In this document: piece after piece, positions 34,699-59,465 of the stretch
How positions within the stretch are numbered: the stretch's first letter is position 1
How the letters are laid out: every line of letters begins with the position of its first letter
NCBI RefSeq assembly: GCF_026151205.1
Contig: NC_087084.1
Location: 14,402,235 to 14,462,234, forward strand
DNA: 60,000 nucleotides
Direction: 5' to 3'
Origin: Bolinopsis microptera
Lineage: Eukaryota > Ctenophora > Tentaculata > Lobata > Bolinopsidae
Translations under genes and position numbers: made by a program
The notes under the pieces: model-generated
Told to the model about the DNA's origin: nothing
What the model saw: only the letters and a program-made list of their open reading frames with translations
Database searches by the model: none

Positions 34699-37600
34699 AT
34701 ACGACAATGTTATGCGTGTTTTCAAATATAATATGCGGGTGTGGTGCGGAGTTAACAAGGGTTAATTTCTATAACGATTTAAATAAAAATAGAAAGCGGT
34801 TTAAGACGGGAGTGATGAGGTGTAATACTTGGTGTTCAGACCTTATGATCATGGAGTGTGGTGCCTCATGGCTAATAATGACTTAATTATCCACAAGAAA
34901 TAACTGATTATGAGATTATTGTTTAAGAAACTATTGGGTCACCTAATGCGGGTTTTGACTCAGCGGGTAATTACTCCTACCCTTTTTAACTGCGGCAGTG
35001 AAATCCCGGCCGTAGGCCGGGTTACACTAGTATATTTATATATATCCATCATATTTAGCAAAACCGTCTCAGTCTCTGTTAAATCTAGCGTGTCCATGTT
35101 GTCTAATATAATAATATACGAATATCTCCTGGTTTCCTGGACCTGGCATAATTAGATTAGCAGCTGCGGTCGTGAAGATGTCAATTTTAGTTTCATCAAA
35201 TCATTAAATCAGTTTTTTAAACTGAAATGTGGGGGTCTCTTTCTAGCTACGTGCCAGGTCTCTTTCGTGTGCTCTCCAGTAATATTGGAAAGTTCTGAAA
35301 CCACGAAAAAGCATGACATCGCCTTAATTTAGAACACTATGCTAATAAGAAGCCATTTCTACCGCTATATTTAAAAGAGGGCTATTTATAGAACAGCACA
35401 AAAAAGCAATTATTAGCCACTCACTACTCATTACATTTGTATATTATTTATATCGTGTTATATTATATTACACAAATACTTTAGTTAGGTGTGGCACAAG
35501 CTCTCCATTTCTAACTTGAAAACTCCATTTCTAACCTGAAAACTCCATTCCTAACAGCTGAAAACTCCATTTCTAACCTGAAAGCTCCATTTCTAACCTG
35601 AAAGCTCCATTTCTAACCTGAAAGCTCCATTTCTATTAACCTGTAAACTCTCAGATTGAGAAGGAGCCGGAGGTGATAAAGAACCCGTACCACACACCAA
35701 ACAACCAGATGATAGAGCAGTTAACCCTGCTGAGAAGGGAGATGGGGCTTGTTAGGTCCTGCAGCAGCACCGAGAATTTAGCTGGTAAATATATTTAATT
35801 GATTAGTAATAATTAGTAATAATTAGTAATAATTAGTAATAATTAGTAATAATTAGTAATTATTAGTAATAATTAGTAATAATTAGTAATAATTAGTAAT
35901 TTCACGATTACAATAGAGTTGGGAAACTCTCAACGCAATCATTTGCAAGTTTGCTTTTTAAAATTCCTTGCACACATTAAGTTTCCACTATTTTTACTAC
36001 TAGAGTGGCTCCGCTTTTTTATATCAGTTTTACTTGATATACCCTTAAAAGCGAGACCCAGTAAATCAGGAGTCCATGTTATTTCTTGTCAACATAGTGT
36101 GTATACATGTATATATAACACTACTACTATATAACGTAGTGTGTATATCATAGGTGCGGTGACGTTTTGTAAATAGTGCAATTCCTTAGTAGTGCGTGCA
36201 AAACACTGCAATTAAGCTGAACAATTCGCCAGATTTGCAGCCTTTAAGTTCTCTCAGGTTTTAATTGTCCTGTTAACAAAAAGTGTTAGGTCCATAAAAT
36301 ATGTTTAAAGCTGCAACCAGGATCGCAAGTACTGGTGGAATACAGTAAATGGCTGGCTGACTAGATATATGTATATAGATGGAGTTGCTATCGAAAGATT
36401 CAGGTTAACATCTAAACCTGTAATAGTAATTTGTTGATTTTTCTCACATGTTGCCCTACACAATCGTTTTTGTTATCACGACAGTCAACTTACAAGGTGT
36501 CTTAAACTGGGTTTCCTGGAAATTCAAAATGTATAATCCTATATTTATTAATTATCCTCATAGAGGTTTTACAATTAGATGGGCAGGTTGGCTGGGGCTA
36601 GTTGAGCTGGTGATGAGCCAAATTAAAGTAAATTATTCAATATTGTAACTTAATAATATTACGATATAATATTCCAACACATTGTGTGTATAAAATAAAG
36701 TGACTCAATTTCAATCGGTTGACGGATTGCGATCCAGCTTGATAAGTTTGAACATTTGTCGACATTCACACTAAAAAGAACGAATATCGATAGTATTCAA
36801 AGTCGACGCATTACCAATGCAATGGAACTTGCTATTTGATGATAATAACGAACTGTTTGTATATATTTATCCTGATTTACAAAATTCCTACTCTACTTTC
36901 CGATGTTTATCATGAAAAACGTGTAACCATACTCCTTAACTACAGTTATGAGCATTTCGATCTTATCTCATTATACACAGCGATACCAAGTTGAATTGTG
37001 AAGTACACAAATATGATTTAACGAATAATGATGGTGCAAAAAAGTGTGTGATACCACTGCATTATAATATGTTACCTCTGCTGTACAGCAGAGTTCTGCT
37101 ATACAGCACTGCTGTATAGTGTGTATAATGTATAGTGTATAGTGTATAGCGTACAGTTCATAGTGTATAGTGTATAGTGTATAGTGTGTATAACCTGGTA
37201 TTTCCGCAGAAGACAGAGCGAGGTTTAACGTAGCCAGCTCCAAAATGGGTCAGTATCAGGAGGCGTTCTCTAAAGCACTCCGGACGGTGGATATTCACCA
37301 GCGAGGAAACCACATGTTCGGCAATCCGTTCAAACTGGGCACTTCCAAGGTATGTGTAACTTTTTAATTAGCCTATTACTGGAATTAGCTATTTCATCAG
37401 ATAATTAGTTGTTGTTTACGAATGATTAATAAAACAGCAAATTTCGATTTGTTTGGTAAGATTAAAAATGATATTTCTAATCGTTCGATCTTTGATCCCT
37501 CGAAACGAAGTGGATTCATTTATATTTTGTTAACAAACGTTCACCGCAGAAGCAGATGAACATGATGTTAGACGGAGTCGATGAAGTAAGAATGGAGCAA

Positions 37601-39199
37601 AAACCCGCCAACCGGCGCAAACAACTGCCTCTCAAACCCTTCGCCGCCCCATCGCCGCCAGAGATAGTCACGCCGCCTACTCCCTCACTGTCGGCAGTAA
37701 CTCCGCCGCCAACGCCCCCTGCGCCAACTCCGCCGATCGTGCCGCCTGCTCCGCCTAATTGGACGGGTATGTGAACCTGCTAGTGCTAGTTTTTAACTGT
37801 TCTGAATAACATAATATTTTTTCAGTTAAAACGAAGCAGTAACATCGCAATTATGACGCGATTGTTTAACCTTAAAAGCCATTCTTTCTTTCTTTGTTTA
37901 ATTATAACTCTAGTTTTAAAGTTTCACCCACATCTAACCCCCCCTCCCCCTCAGGTCCACCAGAGAGCGCTGCGAGAGTACCTCCGAGAGCGGAGCCCCC
38001 TAAACCCCCCAAACCTGTGTCACCAAAACTAAGCAGCAGCGCCATTACACCGTGGGTATTCACCCCAACTAGTCCGGACATTGCCGCTTCTATAGGTACG
38101 TGATTTATCCAGTTTCAGTGGAGATGAACAGAAGTTAAAGTTTGGAAGCCAAATAGTGTAAATGAGACCACGCCTGAAGATTTAGAGCGGTAATATCAAT
38201 ATCCAATCCAAATAGAAAGAAGTAATATCTTTAATCTTATTATAACTGTTTACAGGAAGCGGTAACGACGAAAACCCAGCTGTAGAACCAGTACAAAAGA
38301 AACCGAAACAGAATCACATAGTGAAAGAGAATGTAGTTTCGATAAACCCCTCACTGAAGGAGAGCTTCTTGAAGTTCTCAGTCAGCGAGAGTTTCATAGA
38401 TAAGAACAGGATAAAAGATAACTTCAGCGGTGAAACTAACGGTGTTTCCAGAGATCATGTAAGTAATATATCTCCGACTGCACCCTGGCCCCCACCCCAA
38501 ACCCATACCCACGCTTAACCAACCGACACCACTAACCCATTCAGATCGGTCAGATCTTTTTAAAACGTTGCAGTTTTTATAATTGCAAAATGCAAAAGGA
38601 ACGAAATCTATTTGTTTTGATCGATTTGCCGAAATTTATTAATTTTTATCATCAACCATGCCATCTCAGGGTCGAAACGATAAAGAAACGGAAACGCATC
38701 ATAAGATAAAGAAACCGAAACTATCCTCGGGTAATTCGGAGATAAAGAGGGATAACAAACGGCTCAAAGATCTCATCCAGAAAGAACTACGCAAACCTGG
38801 AAAGAGTGAGTTTGCTCTGGAATTTAGATCTTTATGCAACTCTTGATAAATATTCCTAAATGAATTCAACGTTTCACATCGTAGAAAGTTGATATTTCCT
38901 CGAAATTTTTTATTAAAATTTTGGGCAAAATTAATAATTCATGGAAGAAGTTTTTTTTTGTTTTCTTTTTTGAAGAACTGGGAACGCCTCTATTTGTGAT
39001 TTATTCAGGAAATTTGTTCGATACTAACTTTTTCTCCTCAGACTACGAGCAGTTGTTTCAATACATGAACCAAGTAAAAGGAACCGCCGACACTAAACGT
39101 AACTTTGCGGACGAGATAATCACAGACGCGGAGAAATTCAGAAAGAAGCTGCTCATAGAGCGTCTGAAATCCTGGCAGAAAGAGTTGACAAATAGGTAG
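19889..39199 (+). CDS. INTS6: Integrator complex subunit 6 (INTS6), complete, 16 exons
   Basis: Exons: 19889-19999, 20095-20172, 27956-28123, 28286-28375, 31059-31233, 31539-31961, 32425-32621, 33534-33667, 33870-33978, 35655-35784, 37210-37349, 37550-37766, 37955-38095, 38256-38458, 38670-38805, 39042-39199. The sum is 2610 bp, 869 aa plus TAG, close to human INTS6 (887 aa). Every junction is GT-AG and every phase agrees. The N-terminal VWA domain has MIDAS DTSGS at residues 9-13 and ISDG near 137. A beta-barrel region contains PIPESFWP, LPFDKYELEPSPLTQFIL and VNLFVMPYNYPVL. FGNPFK follows, then a Pro-rich linker (about 600-700), and the conserved C-terminal helical domain contains ELRKPGK and FRKKLLIERL. 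In the nuclear Integrator complex, INTS6 belongs to the PP2A-recruiting module, and its C-terminus can bind INTS3. Confidence 0.95.
20095..20172 (+). CDS. INTS6: INTS6 exon 2
   Basis: It encodes 26 codons with DRYMLVTCEDFPAAIK, matching DRYMLVTFEEPPYAIK in human. Acceptor is ccccag and donor AAG|gtatac. The following 7.8-kb intron is rich in tandem repeats. Confidence 0.95.
20917..20962. repeat. (GT)n microsatellite
   Basis: An imperfect GTGTGTGC run in INTS6 intron 2. Overlapping ORFs on both strands are by-products of it. Confidence 0.8.
22591..23660. repeat. 22-bp minisatellite with three copies of a 75-bp leader, INTS6 intron 2
   Basis: About 40 units of AGCTAGTTACCAATCAGCCG. A unique leader starting AAGTGAGATAAGAAAATTAT and ending TTCGACAGGAAC occurs before the array at 22591 and again inside it at about 23337 and 23483. 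The leader and the first units were therefore re-duplicated together, giving higher-order structure. Confidence 0.95.
24913..25080. repeat. GTGAAAT short tandem repeat, INTS6 intron 2
   Basis: Roughly 6-bp GTGAAAT/GTGATAT units fill the interval. Overlapping His/Phe/Ile-rich ORFs are artefacts. Confidence 0.9.
25198..25577. repeat. 14-bp minisatellite TGTACACTGTATAA, INTS6 intron 2
   Basis: About 26 copies with occasional 8-bp TGTACACT units. TGTACA and TATA cores make it self-complementary and prone to cruciforms. Long ORFs across it only translate the repeat. Confidence 0.95.
26772..26962. repeat. Minisatellite of GAACATGTCT/GAACAGTG units, INTS6 intron 2
   Basis: Alternating GAACATGTCT, GAACGTATCT and GAACAGT blocks in a period of about 27 bp. 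It resembles tandem hormone-receptor half-sites, but in an intron this is probably coincidental. Confidence 0.85.
27539..27771 (-). mobile_element. tRNA-Gly-derived SINE in INTS6 intron 2
   Basis: On the minus strand a tRNA-like head starts at 27771 with GGTGGTATAGTGGTAATATG (A box) and CCCGGGTTCAAATCCGG (B box). The anticodon loop is CTCCCAA (CCC, Gly), but its stem is mispaired, so it is not a working tRNA. An unrelated body of about 160 bp and a short tail of TTGTA units complete the SINE layout, ending 185 bp before INTS6 exon 3. Confidence 0.75.
27956..28123 (+). CDS. INTS6: INTS6 exon 3, VWA domain
   Basis: Acceptor acccccag, donor CAG|gttggt, 56 codons. It contains TNLGGAIKCSLDLLNIHR and GLDNYGQ, matching human LTTLGQSLRTAFDLLNLNR and GIDNYGQ. 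A short Thr/Pro-containing insertion relative to human lies near its start. Confidence 0.95.
28430..28885. mobile_element. Dispersed repeat, copy A (INTS6 intron 4)
   Basis: It begins CTAGTGTAACCCGTGGCTAC, then GGCCGGGACTTCAC. It passes GAGAGAGCGA and CACACACA simple repeats and ends with ACTATACCGAAAAAAACATC, AACTCTTACCGTTTTC and GGAAATTACACAC. The same blocks occur inverted at 34265-35035. Confidence 0.65.
30225..30415 (-). repeat. Dispersed repeat copy (INTS6 intron 4)
   Basis: Blocks GTACGGCAGTGTTAAACAAG, AACTGAAACCGAGGGGTTCC, CCCTTCACACTTTGTTTCTG and GTCACAATAGTGACT are found in reverse at 52000-52130 and in part at 49625-49680. Confidence 0.75.
30688..30760. repeat. Imperfect hairpin, INTS6 intron 4
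   Basis: GCTTAATGGTACG...AGTGAG is opposed by CTCACT...CGTACCATTAAGC, 21-base arms with three mismatches. Confidence 0.75.
31539..31961 (+). CDS. INTS6: INTS6 exon 6, beta-barrel region
   Basis: The largest exon joins G|GT from exon 5 and reads RSYAVPNHKSLLQAL, SGVVIQLE, HWPIPESFWP, LPFDKYELEPSPLTQFILE and CWQTFVKSS, which are near-identical blocks in human INTS6. Donor is G|gtgagt. Confidence 0.95.
32054..32112. repeat. Long hairpin with TGACGTCA cores, INTS6 intron 6
   Basis: The 25-base arms (CAATGACGTCACT then ATCCCACTTAGA) are opposed by TCTAAGTGGGAT then TGTGACGTCATTG with one mismatch and a 9-base loop. Extra TGACGTCA boxes flank both sides, suggesting a short foldback element. Confidence 0.8.
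32779..33533 (+). repeat. 30-bp minisatellite ending at the INTS6 exon-8 acceptor
   Basis: About 25 head-to-tail copies of CATAAATAAC, CCCTTACTCC, TCCCCGACCC (30 bp; a few are 29). Each holds a branch-point-like TAAATAAC and a pyrimidine tract but no AG. The final copy reads TTACTCCTCCCCCAG and is the functional 3' splice site of exon 8. Repetitive GSGRSK-type ORFs on the other strand are artefacts. Confidence 0.95.
33534..33667 (+). CDS. INTS6: INTS6 exon 8, acceptor supplied by a minisatellite edge
   Basis: It encodes PLRVALRRLGVPASLLSLIP, aligned with PLKKAVRMMGAPNLI of human INTS6, and ends AG|gtaagg. Its acceptor cttactcctcccccag is the truncated last unit of a 30-bp tandem array. Confidence 0.9.
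34265..35035. mobile_element. Dispersed repeat, copy B, inverted relative to copy A (INTS6 intron 9)
   Basis: It begins with GTGTGTCTGTCTGTCTG, GTGTGTAATTTCCGGTCGGT, AACGGTAAGAGTTAAACGGG and TTCGGTATAGTGTCGAC, and ends AAATCCCGGCCGTAGGCCGG, GTTACACTAG. It is longer than copy A and includes a (GA)n run near 34668. Confidence 0.65.
35501..35654 (+). repeat. 20-bp branch-point-like array before the INTS6 exon-10 acceptor
   Basis: About seven copies of CTCCATTTCTAACCTGAAAG. Each contains TTCTAAC, a strong branch-point match. The last diverges to CTATTAACCTGTAAACTCTCAG split around the real AG. Confidence 0.9.
35655..35784 (+). CDS. INTS6: INTS6 exon 10, flanked by tandem arrays on both sides
   Basis: It encodes IEKEPEVIKNPYHTPNNQMI and ends at G|gtaaat. 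A 20-bp branch-point-like array stops just before the acceptor, and a 10-bp AT-rich array starts a few bases after the donor. Confidence 0.85.
35789..35905. repeat. 10-bp AT-rich array after the INTS6 exon-10 donor
   Basis: TAATTAGTAA repeated about eleven times, starting within 20 bp of donor G|gtaaat. Confidence 0.9.
37087..37190. repeat. TATAGTG short repeat before INTS6 exon 11
   Basis: GTGTATAGTGTATA-type units end about 20 bp upstream of acceptor tttccgcag. The unit does not itself contain the acceptor. Confidence 0.8.
39042..39199 (+). CDS. INTS6: INTS6 terminal exon, C-terminal helical domain
   Basis: The acceptor tttctcctcag joins A|AC to give NYEQLFQYMNQVKG, then FRKKLLIERLKSWQKELTNR and stop TAG. 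It matches human KYERIFTLLKHVQG and FKKRMLIEQLENF. A possible AATAAA polyadenylation signal is at 39848-39853. Confidence 0.95.
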
Positions 39200-41200
39200 C
39201 ACGTGCGAGATAATGAGCCGCGCGGTCAGGTGCACGTGCCGTGGATTTGACCATGTGACGTTCAGCGTGTTTAGCCGTTAATTCAGATAACGTAACCTCT
39301 CGTGATGGAGATGAGTGGAAATGGAAAGACTGAGCATGTTTAGTTGTGGAAACGAGGGACTAGTTAGACGCCCAGGTGTTTTGGAGGGTTGTTGCAACGG
39401 CTTATTTACATGAGAAAAAGTTAAAATACTTAAATTAAGTATTTAATTAAATTTCGCTCAGATTGAAATATCTTGGATTGTTTATTTAAGTCGATGTACC
39501 CCCTCCGACCCGAGGACACGGTATCGAATGTATATGTCAAACTTAAACCACATTTTATAAATACTGATAAGATGAACTGATGGATTTGTGAGGGTTCCGT
39601 TTTTACTGATGCGTTGAGAGCAAATTAAGAAGGTTTTTCTTAAACATTTCTTAAAAAGGTTTATTAAGTTATTACTTTTTAAATTGCGATAAAATCTTTC
39701 AGACGTGCCTAATAGAAAGATTTCAGTAATCCAATATCTAATTCTTATTACGAATAGATCAATGGTATTTAAACAGAGCCCCGGTATTATACCCAATTTT
39801 GTAAATACCCACTACTAGTGAAACGATCTGACCGACAACTAACGTGGAATAAACTTTCAAATTTATTGAAACTGTTTCTACACGCCTGTTCATAACTAAT
39901 TAACCAATTTTGATCATACTGTACAGTTAGAAGATTGAATTCTTTAACATGCGAAGTTGGACAGAAGGTGTTGGGTTTAACGGTGACATTTTAAACACAG
40001 AAAAAGTGATCTTTAATTGTGAATCGAATGAAAAATTATAATTACAGATAAAATAACAAGATAAACAAAAGTCACTCCTATTTTGAAGTGTGCTATTGGC
40101 AATGTGTTATCTATATGATGCTTGACACAGGTAGGCGATACACACTAGTATTGAAATAGTATATAAGATTTCTTCGAGGCCATGTGATTTCTCTATAGAA
40201 ACGAGAAGGTTAAAGTTTTAAAAAATTTGGATTAATAGTAAAATAACGAATGTGTATCGCTCTCTCGTGATGACATCATTTAAAGCCTATCAGTTAATCT
40301 CAGATTATACAATGCTAGTCCTCTAGTCACATTAGCTGCCCAATACCGCCAAAAGCCCATCAAGGTCTATTACGGGTTTTAGAAGGGGTATTCCCGTATG
40401 TTGTTGGTAAGTCACAGCGGTTTGCGACTGCTTCTACTAAAATACCCACCAGCAAAATATTACGTAGATGATTTACTTTTCAGAACAAATTTGTAACAGA
40501 ATCTTCATTCTAACGTAACAATTACCAAACCGTAAGAATCTGCACTAGACCTCTACTTAATAGAAATTATTAATTAACTCCACCCAAGTTTAACAACAGA
40601 GCTGTGAGAATAAAATGGGTGATCAAAGGTAGATTCTGTTGAAGAGGTCCCAAAGGTCCATCATTATCACAGTTCGCTTGACCATTTAAAGACAACAAAA
40701 TCCGGAATAATTTTAGAAATATTCTTAATTTCTCTATTTGCGCGTTAGGAACAGCCGTGCGCGAAACTCTACTTTATACACAAGTCTTGCAAAAATCGAA
40801 GACCCTTTATCCTGCGCCAGGAGCTCATGTCCGTGACCTGAGATTTGCTTCAGGGTACGAGAGCACAACAACTGAGAAATCTGCAGGAAGCACAGCTATC
40901 AAAAACAAAAATGTACGGCCACTTTAATCTTAATCTAACAATTTTCTAACCCGGCTACTACTTCATTGAAAGAGCGTTTATATAAAGGTTAACACACAAA
41001 TCATGGAGAAAAGGAAATACTACGCCACAGTGACGTCACACATACGTCACACAACCTAGTAACATAACTCAGCTTACATCTGAATAAAAACCCCAGTACC
41101 CAACAGAATAGTCTGAAGTTCTGATTGTCAAACACAGGGAAACATCCTGGACGGGCACATTTATATATAAAAAGCGCAAGTCAGCGGAGAGGGCGAATAG
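39200..41200. other. Gap between convergent INTS6 and kinase genes
   Basis: It holds the two 3' UTRs. AATAAA at 39848 could serve INTS6. On the minus strand an ATTAAA (complement near 40922) could serve the kinase. I see no coding exon or clear repeat; the ORF at 39482-39796 has no recognisable features. Confidence 0.5.
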
Positions 41201-56092
<14,892 letters not shown>

Positions 56093-57160
56093 CTGAAATA
56101 AAACGGTAAAAATAATAAAATAGTTTTTATTAAAGGACCAGTTAACTGAAAAATTTGTAGTCTCCAATTTGGCTAAGATTTAAATCAGCTGTGACAAACT
56201 GGTAAAGAATCGTATCGCCGAAAGAACCAACTCTCTAGCGTACGTGTAACGCGTGTTATTGCAATAATAAGCTGTGGCCTCGTGACGTCATAAAGTCCCT
56301 CAGTGCGCGCTTGCATAGCGTAATTTACATTACAAATGTTTCCCAGCTCAAGATTTATGCGAGATTGCGAGCCGGACTCATCGCACAAAATTTGTAAATA
56401 AATGAGGAAACAGAAAAAGTTTAACTTAAAAGTTGAGGGAATTAGGAACTTAACATGTATTTTATACTCTTAACGTGTATTTTATCACTTGTTAATAGCG
56501 TGAAAACTTCGACGTAACGCGCGCGAGATTTTTGCCAGATTTTTGCGAGTTTCGTTTAAATCTCATAGCTAGGCTCACAATATCGTGAGATTCTCCGCGA
56601 GATTTCGGCACCCTCTTTCAGCACTACATATTCGGTCGCGCGCTTGCATTTTCATCGCTTTTCAGCGTGTTTATTCACTGTACTGTCTAAGTCTTAAAGG
56701 ATACTAGTTGTTATAAGATCAAGATTCACAGTGGTTACTATAGTTACCATGGTTACCATTAAAGGAGGTACTATTCCTGGCTATATTCTTTCTCAGAATA
56801 TACTTGATACTGCCATAGGCATAGTGAATATTTCTTCATTAAAAGTTTGAGAAAGGGTCTCTTCAACTGGAGAACTGACTTATTAATCCTAGCAGGTAAT
56901 TAACTCTGGATCCTCATCACATTGATTCCATTCTAAATTCTAGCCATAAACAAAACAAACATTACCAGATAACTCCGTTTACAATAATTTGACATGTTCC
57001 AGTGTGAACGAGGCCTTCCCCGGACAAATCCTTAAATGCCGGTCTTCTCAGTCTCTTAGTTCTCTAGATGAAGTACGAACAGTATAATCTATCGGATAAC
57101 GTATATTACAAGGTGCTCTGATGATAATTTTAGTAAAATAATTAATAATTGCCAAAAGAA

Positions 57161-57235
57161 TGACCGCTGACGAGACTCGAACCCGAGTCAACTGCTTGAC
57201 GAGCGCGCCCTCAACCATCGTGCTACGTGAGGCTT
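57161..57235 (-). other. tRNA-like segment (SINE head or tRNA relic)
   Basis: On the minus strand GCACGATGGTTGAGGGCG resembles an A box with D arm, and GGGTTCGAGTCTCG is a B box. The ends do not pair as an acceptor stem and no clean anticodon arm forms, so a functional tRNA is unlikely. Confidence 0.5.
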
Positions 57236-57394
57236 ACCAATATTACAATATGTAACATAATATAATTCATGAAAATACGCACGTAAATTTTTCGTTATTT
57301 ATGGATCCAATAACAGTGACATACTTTTCGCTTACAAAGGGACTCGCGAAATCTTTTTAAATAGAAAATAATTTGTGGGGCAAGAAATCTTGCA

Positions 57395-57395
<1 letters not shown>

Positions 57396-57457
<62 letters not shown>
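57396..57457. repeat. About 62-base G homopolymer
   Basis: An uninterrupted G run. Poly-Pro ORFs on the opposite strand are artefacts. Its true length may be misjudged in assembly. Confidence 0.9.
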
Positions 57458-57458
<1 letters not shown>

Positions 57459-58734
57459 GTACATTTCGTGAAAATCGCACTTCTAGTGTCAGAATCCAAT
57501 CTCATCGCACTTTTTTTAGAATCTTGATAGGGGAAATGTTTATCATCGTCAATAAAACACGTGTAACTCACTCAAATTTTAGAATTATGACTATTACCCT
57601 AGTTCTCCAAAATCCTTATAGTTTTGGCTATCATCCTAACTAAAGGAATAGCTGATTGGATGTACAGTGCTCACGTCATGATTTTAAACAGTGATATAGG
57701 TTCTTGAACAGTGGCGGGTGAATGTACGGTTAGAAAGTTTCTGCTATTACAACTTATGTCATATGTGATAATTTTGGATTGTTTTCATTGCTTGATTACA
57801 CAAGCAGGGAGACTGTACCGATTATTTTTCCCCAGTCCATGAAACTCTAACGAATTTAGAAAGGATACAGATAAGTAGGAGTTTGTTCAATTCCGAGAGC
57901 AATTATATTTATAGCATAGCGAAATTTCTAACTTTAATCTGAAAGTGTCTGCCAGTACAGGAGACAAGAAGTCTGGCTACTTTACGGCCGTTCCTCTGGG
58001 ACCATTAGTAGAAGTAGCTTCTATCAGAACAGTGCCGTGGGAACAGAATTCCCGCCAAAATACCCGGTCTACCAAATAGTAAAATTACTAATTGGAGGTG
58101 TGTACGGTGTGAGGTGTGTTTTGAATTAGACTTCCGGCTTACCTAGTTGTTATCCTAATTGCATTATCATCGGTGCATAACATAAATAAACTACTGGTAA
58201 GTTTAAATACCAAGTGCAAACGTGTTCAGTCGATCGACCCACTGAACAACTATAAAATTTCCAAGACCCTATTATTCTCTGGCCATATATTACGGCACGA
58301 TCGATTGTTAGATGGCTAAATGACCAACGTTAATCTATACAATTCTAAAACTATGAGCTAGCACTTTAATCTAAAAATACCTTTTTTATATTACTCCTGA
58401 TTTTTACATTTCACGTAAAACATTGTTGCCAGAGGTTGATCATGGACACTAACAGCTTAATTTGAGATAAATGACTTATGAGTTTCTCTAAAGTTAACTC
58501 TAAAGTTGTGTAGTCCAGTCATTTATGGACATTTATGGAAATGAACCTGCAAATGTTCTCATACTCACGAAACTTTGCACAGACCTTCCCGAAGTTATGA
58601 TTAAACGATTTTCGTTTGGAGACATTTTTTTGACCGTGGAGAAAACCCAGGAGGGCCACGCCCATATTGACCCAATAACGTAACCGACCCCTTGCTTCTG
58701 AAGGTCGTAGAGACTTCAAAATAGGCTTGAACGA

Positions 58735-59135
58735 AGCCGCATATGCATGTTTATATAGGAGTTATTGAGCAACACATGGCCTAAAATCCTTACTTTTCGA
58801 TAAATTCGCCAAAAACCATTTTGGGCGTGGTGCTAAGCCCACTTTCGATATGATCGTGATGGAGTCTTCAGACAGGATGCAAAAGAACCGCAATTAGCAT
58901 ATTAATATATGACTTACGAACAAACATATGCCTTAAAGTGCTTACTTTTTCAGTTATTGGCGAAAAACTGATTTTCGGTTCCAGAAATCATGCAAAACTA
59001 TGGGTATCTGGTTAATTGGGCTATGAAGGCCCTAAAGGTTTTTGAATGTGTGCAAATTGTGCAGAATGGCCATGTTTATATACAACTTATGAAGCAACAT
59101 GTACCCTAAATTACTTACTTTTCGAGTTATTCGGG
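58735..59135. repeat. Three diverged repeats of about 160 bp inside the TTAA element
   Basis: Each carries a TTATATA..., AACACATG/AACATATG/AACATGTA, CTTACTTTT and GTTATT(G/C)G(G/C)..AAAA progression, at about 58745, 58910 and 59080. Confidence 0.6.
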
Positions 59136-59465
59136 GGAAAAGATTGTATTATGTCCATTTTTTACCTGTAAAATACAGTCTCACGAGCTACTCTGCGCGC
59201 AAGAGGGACTTTATGACGTCATCGCCAAAATAATACAAACGCTAATTACACGCGTTAGAGAGCAGTTAGAGATTTAGGAATTTCGACTCGTTGCTTAGTT
59301 TGCTATTTGTCACAATCTGTCAAAATATGAGGATAACTTTTTTTTCAGTTAACTGGTCCTTTAATTCACAACTGACAGATTACAAATCACAGGTTATAGG
59401 TTACGATTCACATTAGACAGTTTATAGATTACAATACACAGGTTACAGGTTACGATTCACAGTTT

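Larger units (their letters stand above)
56134..59360. mobile_element. 3.2-kb non-autonomous DNA transposon, TTAA target site
   Basis: TTAA at 56130-56133 and 59361-59364 flanks inverted termini AGGACCAGTTAACTGAAAAA. Similarity extends inward about 200 bp on both sides (TAACGCGTGT, GACGTCATAAAGTCCCTC, GCGCGC), so the inverted repeats are long. TTAA targets are used by piggyBac- and Kolobok-type elements; which one is unknown. I see no transposase ORF. It contains a tRNA-like segment, a 62-base G run and three diverged repeats near 58740-59130. Confidence 0.8.

Noticed and set aside
57161-57235. Functional tRNA gene
   Set aside because: The A and B boxes are present, but the acceptor stem does not pair and the anticodon arm is not formed.
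57295-57571. Polyproline proteins
   Set aside because: Produced only by the G62 run.
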